In this document: positions 58,388 through 64,000 of the stretch, one piece after another | Position numbering within the stretch: the stretch's first letter is position 1 | Layout: every line of letters begins with the position of its first letter | Assembly: GCF_015352445.1 (NCBI RefSeq) | Contig: NZ_JADKPO010000003.1 | Span: forward strand, 62,001-126,000 | Direction of reading: 5' to 3' | Length of the DNA stretch: 64,000 bases | Source of the DNA: Nocardioides agariphilus | GTDB lineage: Bacteria; Actinomycetota; Actinomycetes; Propionibacteriales; Nocardioidaceae | The notes under the pieces: generated by a model | Told to the model about the DNA's origin: nothing | Database searches by the model: none | The model's input: the letters and a program-made list of their open reading frames with translations, nothing else | Translations under genes and position numbers: made by a program

Positions 58388-60766
58388 TCAGCTGGTGACG
58401 CGAATCCTCATGTCGGTCCCGTTCACCGCGAGCACGCGGATCTGGACGCCGACCGCCGGCAGCTTCACGCCGTGGTTGGGCAGTGAGGCGAACCAGTAGG
58501 TGTCGGTGTCGTTGAAGGTCGACCGGGCCGGGTGCGCCCCGATCGTCTCCAGCGTGCCGTTGTTGTGGATGGAGAACGCCTTCGTGCCCGTCACGTTGAA
58601 CGGAGCGTCGAAGACCTGCACCCGCGACCGCCACGGCACGCCGTCCGACCTGGTCATCACGGCCGGGTGGGCGTCGACGTAGAGGTTCCGGCCCTCACCC
58701 GGGTGGGCGAAGGTGTCGTTGTCGGCATACGCGGTGTCCCAGTACGAGACCAGCAGGCCCTGCTGGTAGGCGTAGTGGTCGACCTTGTCCGGCAGCGTGC
58801 TCCCGTAGCCGAAGTAGTACGGACCCGACTTCAGGTACTTGTCGTAGGACGTGTACGCGCGCTGACCCGCGATGTAGAAGCCGTCGTGGAAGGTGCTGAA
58901 GCTCTCACCCTCGGCGCTCCATCCATCGGCGGTCCAGCCCGTCGTGCCGTTCTCCGCTCCGTCCGTGAGCACCTCGGTGCCGTTGGAGACGACAGAGATG
59001 TCGTCGACGAAGATGCCGTCGATGACGTCGGCGTTGTTGCCCGAGGCTGCCGGGTCGGTCGAGTAGGCGAACCGCAGGCTGACCGTCTTGCCGGCGAACG
59101 CCGACAGGTCGAAGGTCGCGTTCGTGTACGTCGCCTGGGTGCCGTCGATCCCGTTGCCCTCGGTCGCATGGGCGATCGAGCCGGGAATCGCGACGTAGCC
59201 GGTGCCGTCGTCGACCTGCACATAGGCGTAGTCGCACGGATCTGCCCCGCAGTCCTCGATGTCCCAGCGTGCCTTGAAGGTCAGGGTCGAGGTGCCCGCA
59301 CCCAGCGTCACGTCACGCGACAGCGTGTGCACGAAGTTGTTGCCCGTGCCGCTGTAGAACTGCTTGCTCCCGGAGGCCGGTGCGCCGAGCTCGTGCACGA
59401 CCTCCTTCTTGGGCAGCACCACGACGGCCGCCTGGGCGTCCTTGCCGGCCCGCTGGGCCTGCGCCTGGAGACGGATGGTCTTGTCCTGGTGGGTGCGGGC
59501 ATCGACCACGTCGTAGTCGAGCCAGCCGAGCTGGAGCTTGTTCCAGGCACCGAGATCGCCGGCGCGGTCACCGATGAAGTCCTCGCCCTCGGCACCCAGA
59601 CGGCTCTGGGCCATCAGGGTCCAGTGCTCGTTGTTGTTGTCGCCGCCGGAGAGGATGTTGTAGTCGTCCGGCAGACCGAGGTCGTGCCCGTACTCGTGGA
59701 AGAAGACGCTCCGGCCGCCGTTCTCGGGCTGGATCGTGTAGTCGCGGATCCAGATCCCGCTGGTGCCGATCTCGTTGCCGCCGTTGAGGTCGGGTCCGTT
59801 GCCGGGCACCGTCGGGCCGGTCGTCGTGTTCTGGAAGGTCGCCCAGCGGTGGCTCCAGATCGCGTCCTCGCCGTAGATCGGGTCGCCGTCGGCCTGGTCG
59901 CCGCCGGCGTGCACGATCTGGAAGTGGTCGATGTAGCCGTCGGGCTCGTTGAAGTCGCCGTCGCGGTCGAAGTCGAAGCGGTCCCACTGGTCGAAGGTCG
60001 CCAGCTCGGCGTTGACGTCGGCCGCGCTGCGACCCGAGGCGAGCTGGTCGGCGTACCACTGGTTGGCGGCGTCGCGCACCAGCGCCCAGGTGTTGGTGCA
60101 GACGTTGCTCGCGCAGGGGAAGCCGTTGGAGCGGCCGTAGCGCGCCTGGTTGTAGGTCACCTTCACCCAGTCGGTCACGGTGCCCGAGACGCTGTAGCTA
60201 CCGGAAGACTGCTGCTCGTAGTAGGTCTTGAGCGACTCGACCCCGGGCCCGTCGCCGAAGTACATGTTCTCGAAGTGCTCGCGGCTGTAGTTGGGCTGCC
60301 ACACGGTGGAGTTGTCCACGGTGCGGTCAGGCTGGGGGATCTGGTTGACCAGCGGCCCGTCGAACCGCACCGGGCCGGGAGTGGCGGTGCTGGTGTCCTG
60401 GTCGGGGTAGCTGGGGTGACGCTGGTCCCCGAACTCGGCGAGGATCACGAACACCCGGTCGACCGTCTGTCGTGACAGCTCGGCGTACTGCGCCTTCTTG
60501 CCGCTGCCGAGCTTGACCACCGTGCTGGCTCCGCGTCGTACGGCGCTGGCGTTGCCCTTGAGGACCTTGGTGAGGGCCTCCTCGCGCAACTCACGACGCT
60601 TGTCCTCGGCGGGGTTGGCGAACTCGTCCTTTGCCTTCGCGAGCTTCTCGCCCGAGACGGCCCTCTTGACCACGCGGTTCTGCGGCGCTGCGTCGGCGCC
60701 TGGTGCGGAGAGGGTCACTCCCGCTGCCAGGGCCGCCGCGAGCGACGCGACCAACAGTTTCTTCAC
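58388..60766 (-). CDS. Secreted M6-family metalloprotease (immune inhibitor A-like)
   Basis: 792 residues from GTG 60766 with GGAGGAAA before it and a signal peptide (LLVASLAAALAAGVTLSAPG). The M6 features are YAELSRQTVDRVFVILAEFG, QPNYSREHFENMYFGDG, and the zinc-binding HEXXH motif in VFFHEYGHDLGLPDDYN. After the protease domain there is a MAM-like beta domain (TSTLTFKARWDIEDCGADPC, IDGIFVDDISVVSNG) and a C-terminal domain of about 130 residues. It is an extracellular endopeptidase related to immune inhibitor A and common in soil actinobacteria. Confidence 0.94.
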   Translation of the reverse strand: MKKLLVASLAAALAAGVTLSAPGADAAPQNRVVKRAVSGEKLAKAKDEFANPAEDKRRELREEALTKVLKGNASAVRRGASTVVKLGSGKKAQYAELSRQTVDRVFVILAEFGDQRHPSYPDQDTSTATPGPVRFDGPLVNQIPQPDRTVDNSTVWQPNYSREHFENMYFGDGPGVESLKTYYEQQSSGSYSVSGTVTDWVKVTYNQARYGRSNGFPCASNVCTNTWALVRDAANQWYADQLASGRSAADVNAELATFDQWDRFDFDRDGDFNEPDGYIDHFQIVHAGGDQADGDPIYGEDAIWSHRWATFQNTTTGPTVPGNGPDLNGGNEIGTSGIWIRDYTIQPENGGRSVFFHEYGHDLGLPDDYNILSGGDNNNEHWTLMAQSRLGAEGEDFIGDRAGDLGAWNKLQLGWLDYDVVDARTHQDKTIRLQAQAQRAGKDAQAAVVVLPKKEVVHELGAPASGSKQFYSGTGNNFVHTLSRDVTLGAGTSTLTFKARWDIEDCGADPCDYAYVQVDDGTGYVAIPGSIAHATEGNGIDGTQATYTNATFDLSAFAGKTVSLRFAYSTDPAASGNNADVIDGIFVDDISVVSNGTEVLTDGAENGTTGWTADGWSAEGESFSTFHDGFYIAGQRAYTSYDKYLKSGPYYFGYGSTLPDKVDHYAYQQGLLVSYWDTAYADNDTFAHPGEGRNLYVDAHPAVMTRSDGVPWRSRVQVFDAPFNVTGTKAFSIHNNGTLETIGAHPARSTFNDTDTYWFASLPNHGVKLPAVGVQIRVLAVNGTDMRIRVTS

Positions 60767-60906
60767 TGGGTTTCCTCCATCAGTCGGATGCCCTTTCGCT
60801 GCGGCGGCAGTCGGCCGGACATGGGAGAGCGCCGCCCGAGCGGCGCGCTCAGGAACGTATGGTGCGTGGAGACAGCGGTCAAGGGTCGCGGCGTACGGTG
60901 ACCGGC

Positions 60907-62112
60907 ATGACGCGCCTGCTCGCCGCCGTGATCGCCCTCCTGATCCTGCCGGGGGCCGCGTGCTCCTCGGCCTCCGAGCCGAGCTCCTCGCGGACGCCGG
61001 GCGCAAGCGCGAGCTCCGGGTCTGCAACGCAGGGCAGCCAGGCGGCCACTCCCCGGCTGCGCGTCACCAAGGTCGCCACCGGGCTCGACCACCCGTGGGA
61101 CGTCCAACCGATCGGCGGCGGCCGGCTGCTGGTCACCGAGCGGTCGGGCAGGCTGGCGGTCATCGAGCAGGGCAAGGTACGTCGCCTGCGCATGCCCAGC
61201 GACCTGATCTGGGCCTCCGGCGAGACGGGCTTGATGGGCCTGGCCATCGACCCCGCGTTCGCCGAAACCGGGCGGTTCTACACCTGCAACGGGGGCAACC
61301 CGCTGGGGACGCCCGACGTGCGCGTGATGGTGTGGCGGCTGAACGCCACCGCCACCCGGGCGACCTACAAGCGGACTCTCATCAAGGGCTTCCCGGCCAC
61401 CAGCGGCCGACACGGTGGCTGCCGGCTGCTGATCCTCGACAACGGCGCCATGCTGGTCGGCACGGGTGACGCGGCCACCGGGACCAACCCCCGCAACAAG
61501 ACCTCCCTCGGCGGCAAGACCCTGATGCTCGATCCGATCTCCGGCGACCCTTGGCCGACCAACCCCTTCATCAACGCGACCAACCGGAAGCAGCGGTACG
61601 TCCACACCTACGGCCACCGCAACGTGCAAGGTCTTGCGGTCCGCAGGGACGGCACCTTGTGGTCGGCGGAGCACGGACCGGACCGCAATGACGAGATCAA
61701 CCTGCTCCGCAACGGTGGCGACTACGGCTGGAACCCCGTGCCCGGCTACAACGAGTCGGTGCCCATGACCGACCAGAGCCTGCCCGGGCGACAGATCGCG
61801 GCCAAGTGGAGCTCGGGCTTCCCGACGATCGCGACGTCAGGGGCGTCCTTCGTGCACGGCAAGGCGTGGGGCTGGTTCAACGGCACCCTCGCGGTGGCCG
61901 CCCTCAAGGACCAGAAGCTGGTCTTCCTCAAGTTCGACGCGTCCGGCAAGTTCCTCGGCAAGCGCGTTCCGAGGGTGCTCAACACCAACATCGCGGGCCA
62001 GGGCTACGGCCGGCTGCGCGCCGTGACCTCGCTGCCCAACGGCGACCTCCTGATCACCACCGACAACGGCAGCAGCTCCGATGTCGTCCTGCGGGTGCGC
62101 CCGGTCCCCTGA
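60907..62112 (+). CDS. PQQ-dependent sugar dehydrogenase-like lipoprotein
   Basis: 401 residues from ATG 60907. A lipobox LPGAAC ends the signal segment, so the protein is membrane-anchored outside the cell, followed by a Ser-rich linker. The six-bladed propeller of soluble glucose dehydrogenase-like proteins is seen in VATGLDHPWDVQPIGGGRLL, SGETGLMGLAIDPAFAETGR, TYGHRNVQGLAVRRDGTLWS, EHGPDRNDEINLL, GGDYGWNP and GRLRAVTSLPNGDLLITTDN. It may oxidise aldose sugars with PQQ, though PQQ binding is not certain. No PQQ synthesis genes are in view. Confidence 0.9.
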   Translation: MTRLLAAVIALLILPGAACSSASEPSSSRTPGASASSGSATQGSQAATPRLRVTKVATGLDHPWDVQPIGGGRLLVTERSGRLAVIEQGKVRRLRMPSDLIWASGETGLMGLAIDPAFAETGRFYTCNGGNPLGTPDVRVMVWRLNATATRATYKRTLIKGFPATSGRHGGCRLLILDNGAMLVGTGDAATGTNPRNKTSLGGKTLMLDPISGDPWPTNPFINATNRKQRYVHTYGHRNVQGLAVRRDGTLWSAEHGPDRNDEINLLRNGGDYGWNPVPGYNESVPMTDQSLPGRQIAAKWSSGFPTIATSGASFVHGKAWGWFNGTLAVAALKDQKLVFLKFDASGKFLGKRVPRVLNTNIAGQGYGRLRAVTSLPNGDLLITTDNGSSSDVVLRVRPVP

Positions 62113-62123
62113 TCGCTCGCGGC

Positions 62124-62387
62124 TCAGGCGGTCCAGCCGAGCCAGGCGCCGCCCGCGGAGACGACGGCGAACCAGAGGACGACCGCGATCACCGGCGGCA
62201 GCAGGACCCGCCGCGGGTGCGGCGTCCACCACCGGCACGCGGTCACGAACAGCACCAGCCAGACGAACATCAGCCCCGCGAGCGCCCAGAGCGGCACCAG
62301 CAGCCCGGACGCGGCGTACAGGAAGAAGGCCGCCGCCATCCCGATCATCCCCACGAACGGCCAGGGCGAGACCTTCCCTCGCCTCAC
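62124..62387 (-). CDS. Small membrane protein
   Basis: 87 residues from GTG 62387, whose GTGA overlaps the upstream stop. It has three hydrophobic segments: FVGMIGMAAAFFLYAASGLL, LWALAGLMFVWLVLFVTACR and LLPPVIAVVLWFAVVSAGGA. It is coupled to the small SPOR-like gene. The function is unknown. Confidence 0.65.
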   Translation of the reverse strand: MRRGKVSPWPFVGMIGMAAAFFLYAASGLLVPLWALAGLMFVWLVLFVTACRWWTPHPRRVLLPPVIAVVLWFAVVSAGGAWLGWTA

Positions 62388-62590
62388 TCGGGGTCGTTCC
62401 CGAGATCATTCCACTGGGGGTCGTTGTCCCAGTCCTCGTTGCGCTCGGCCGCCTTGGTCAAGGCTCGCTCGGCATCCTCGGACGTCGCGTAGGGACCGAG
62501 CCGGTCGATCGGCGGGCAGATCCCCCCGCCCGACTCGACGCGTCGGTGCTTCACGCAGAACCAGAACTTGCCGGAGTCCGAGTCGCCCAT
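62384..62590 (-). CDS. Small SPOR-domain-like conserved actinobacterial protein
   Basis: 68 residues from ATG 62590. The sequence (KFWFCVKHRRVESGGGICPP, IDRLGPYATSEDAERALTKA, AERNEDWDNDPQW) is of a kind widely conserved in actinobacteria with a Cys-x-x-His/Cys pair and a YATSEDAERAL helix as in SPOR-like proteins. There is no signal peptide. It diverges from map by 23 bases. Its function is unknown. Confidence 0.8.
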   Translation of the reverse strand: MGDSDSGKFWFCVKHRRVESGGGICPPIDRLGPYATSEDAERALTKAAERNEDWDNDPQWNDLGNDPE

Positions 62591-62613
62591 GACCACAACT
62601 TAGACTGAGGCGC

Positions 62614-63462
62614 GTGACACCCGTGGCTCCTGCTCTGATCTCTCCACGCCGGGCAGTGCCCGACGCCATCGCCCGGCCGGAGTACGTCGACAAGCCCGGC
62701 CCCGAGCGTTTCACCGGCTCGGAGGTCAAGGACGCCGACACCATCGAGCGGATCCGCATCGCCGCCAGGCTGGCCGCGCAGGCGCGCGAGCTGGTCGGGT
62801 CTCACGTGCAACCCGGCGTGACCACCGACGAGCTCGACCGCGTCGGGCACGAGTTCCTCTGCGACCACGGCGCCTACCCCTCCACGCTGGGCTACAAGGG
62901 CTTCCCGAAGTCGCTGTGCACCAGCGTCAACGAGGTCATCTGCCACGGCATCCCGGATGCCCGGGTGATCGAGGACGGCGACATCGTCAACATCGACATC
63001 ACCGCCTTCATCAACGGCGTGCACGGCGACACCAACGCGACCTTCTTGGCCGGCGACGTCGACGAGGAGACGCGTCTTCTCGTCGAGCGCACCCACGAGG
63101 CCCTCATGCGCGGCATCGCCGCGGTCAAGCCCGGGCGCCGCCTCAATGTGATCGGGCGGGTCATCGAGTCCTACGCCAAGCGCTTCGGCTACGGCGTCGT
63201 GCGCGACTTCACCGGCCACGGCATCGGCACGGCGTTCCACTCGGGTCTGATCGTCCCCCACTACGACGCGCCGATGTACGACGACGAGATCCAGGTCGGC
63301 ATGACCTTCACCATCGAGCCGATGCTCAACCTCGGCACCCATGAGTGGGTGATGTGGGACGACGGCTGGACGGTCGTCACCAGGGACGGACGACGGTCAG
63401 CCCAGTTCGAGCACACCCTGCTGGTGACCCAGTCCGGCGCCGAGATCCTCACTCATCCCTAG
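62614..63462 (+). CDS. map: Methionine aminopeptidase type Ic
   Basis: 282 residues from GTG 62614. An N-terminal extension of about 40 residues with [10 protein letters not shown] marks the actinobacterial Ic form. The metal ligands are in [17 protein letters not shown] (two Asp), [13 protein letters not shown] (His), TIEPMLNLG (Glu) and [12 protein letters not shown] (Glu). It removes the initiator methionine from nascent proteins. The start overlaps no other gene. Confidence 0.96.
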   Translation: MTPVAPALISPRRAVPDAIARPEYVDKPGPERFTGSEVKDADTIERIRIAARLAAQARELVGSHVQPGVTTDELDRVGHEFLCDHGAYPSTLGYKGFPKSLCTSVNEVICHGIPDARVIEDGDIVNIDITAFINGVHGDTNATFLAGDVDEETRLLVERTHEALMRGIAAVKPGRRLNVIGRVIESYAKRFGYGVVRDFTGHGIGTAFHSGLIVPHYDAPMYDDEIQVGMTFTIEPMLNLGTHEWVMWDDGWTVVTRDGRRSAQFEHTLLVTQSGAEILTHP

Positions 63463-63497
63463 CCCACCATCCTGGGGGGCCCATCCCTGGCGCGGCA

Positions 63498-63938
63498 TCA
63501 CTTGTGCGGGTGCCGCGGGCCCGGCTTCGGGCCATCGGTCGGACCATTGGTCGGGCCATCGGTCGGGCCATCCGTGGGAGTGGGCTCCTCCTGGTAGATC
63601 CCGAGCTTCTTGCCGGCGACCGTGCGGCGGCCCACGACCGGCTTGTGGTAGCGAACGGCGACGTCCTTGACCGGCTGCCAGCCGTCGCAGGCGGCGTACC
63701 AGCGGACCCGCAGCCGGCTGTTGATCTCACGGTCGGCCAACGGCGTCTGACCGTCGACGAGCTGGGTGAGCTTCTGGAACGTCATCCCGCCGTGGATCTG
63801 GCGGTACTCGGCCCTACCGACGCACGTCGGGTCATCTGCCCGGGCAACTCCAGCCGTCAGGCCCGGCAGCAGCGCGACGACCAGCGCCAGCGCGACCAGC
63901 GCGGGTGACTGCCGGGATCGATGTGTGACAGGGAGCAT
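63498..63938 (-). CDS. Secreted protein with Thr-Asp-Gly-Pro repeat tail
   Basis: 146 residues with a signal peptide (ALVALALVVALLPGLTAGVA, cleaved near ARA). The mature domain CVGRAEYRQIHGGMTFQKLT, LVDGQTPLADREINSRLRVR and WYAACDGWQPVKDVAVRYHK resembles common actinobacterial secreted proteins with a KGMT-like loop and one disulphide. The tail is TPTDGPTDGPTNGPTDGPKP, a 12-bp tandem repeat near 63535-63585. The function is unknown. The 36 bases between its end and map hold only a short GC-rich stretch; beyond 63938 the last 62 bases hold a ribosome binding site and presumably the promoter. Confidence 0.75.
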   Translation of the reverse strand: MLPVTHRSRQSPALVALALVVALLPGLTAGVARADDPTCVGRAEYRQIHGGMTFQKLTQLVDGQTPLADREINSRLRVRWYAACDGWQPVKDVAVRYHKPVVGRRTVAGKKLGIYQEEPTPTDGPTDGPTNGPTDGPKPGPRHPHK

Positions 63939-64000
63939 GGGTTTTCCTCCGGGCTACCCCAGCACGTTACCCAGGCCGCACCACGGGACGGAATGACACG

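Overview
This 64 kb window is a high-GC actinobacterial chromosome segment with no rRNA, tRNA, prophage or insertion sequence that I can see. A Nocardioides-like organism (Nocardioidaceae) is the best guess. The grounds are base composition, frequent GTG starts, 4-base overlapping operons, a DUF222 HNH protein, dispersed hairpin repeats of the GGTTGAGGAGG type, and a glnE-glnA2 / nadE / panB / map backbone. This is inference. Coding density is very high and no gene-free stretch exceeds about 280 bases.

Layout. 0-5.1 kb: a PP2C phosphatase (cut by the window edge), a von Willebrand A protein and a Ser/Thr kinase with a zinc ribbon, which together form a TerY-P-type phosphorylation triad; next to it are two membrane proteins of unknown function. 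5.1-15.8 kb: a bacterial microcompartment (BMC) locus of the Rhodococcus/Mycobacterium (RMM, amino-alcohol) type. An amidase and an amino-acid/amine permease diverge from a tightly overlapped operon of PLP phospholyase/aminotransferase, CoA-acylating aldehyde dehydrogenase with a C-terminal encapsulation peptide, tandem-BMC-T, a BMC-associated protein, BMC-P, BMC-H, a second BMC-T, an amino-alcohol kinase, an SDR dehydrogenase and a GntR/UTRA regulator. 15.8-21.3 kb: a converging operon with a LuxR-type regulator, a GlcG/HbpS protein, a fused large+medium B12 diol dehydratase, its small subunit and the reactivase. Both halves can deliver an aldehyde to the same aldehyde dehydrogenase, and the dehydratase pocket carries unusual residues.

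21.5-27.3 kb: a mixed accessory stretch with SnoaL-like, GNAT, threonine-aldolase-like and PEP-mutase/isocitrate-lyase-like genes. It also holds two secreted proteins of an undescribed repeat-domain family, one of which has a 12-bp tandem repeat translated upstream of its signal sequence. 27.4-32.9 kb: nitrogen regulation (glnE, a class-I glutamine amidotransferase, a membrane protein, glnA2). 32.9-39.4 kb: a beta-lactamase-fold hydrolase, hairpin repeats, a DUF222 HNH protein, and a GcvT-like/FAD oxidoreductase pair. 39.4-49.7 kb: an island of secreted proteins, with three large paralogues, three small proteins sharing a four-cysteine pattern, and one member of the YxLQR family. 49.7-52.9 kb: a polar amino-acid ABC transporter with a TetR gene. 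53-64 kb: nadE, a kinase-like gene, a toxin-antitoxin remnant, panB, an alcohol dehydrogenase, an M6 protease, a sugar dehydrogenase-like lipoprotein, map and small proteins.

The strongest leads are the dual-input microcompartment locus with a naturally altered diol dehydratase pocket, the hairpin repeat captured inside a microcompartment gene, and the secreted paralogue island.
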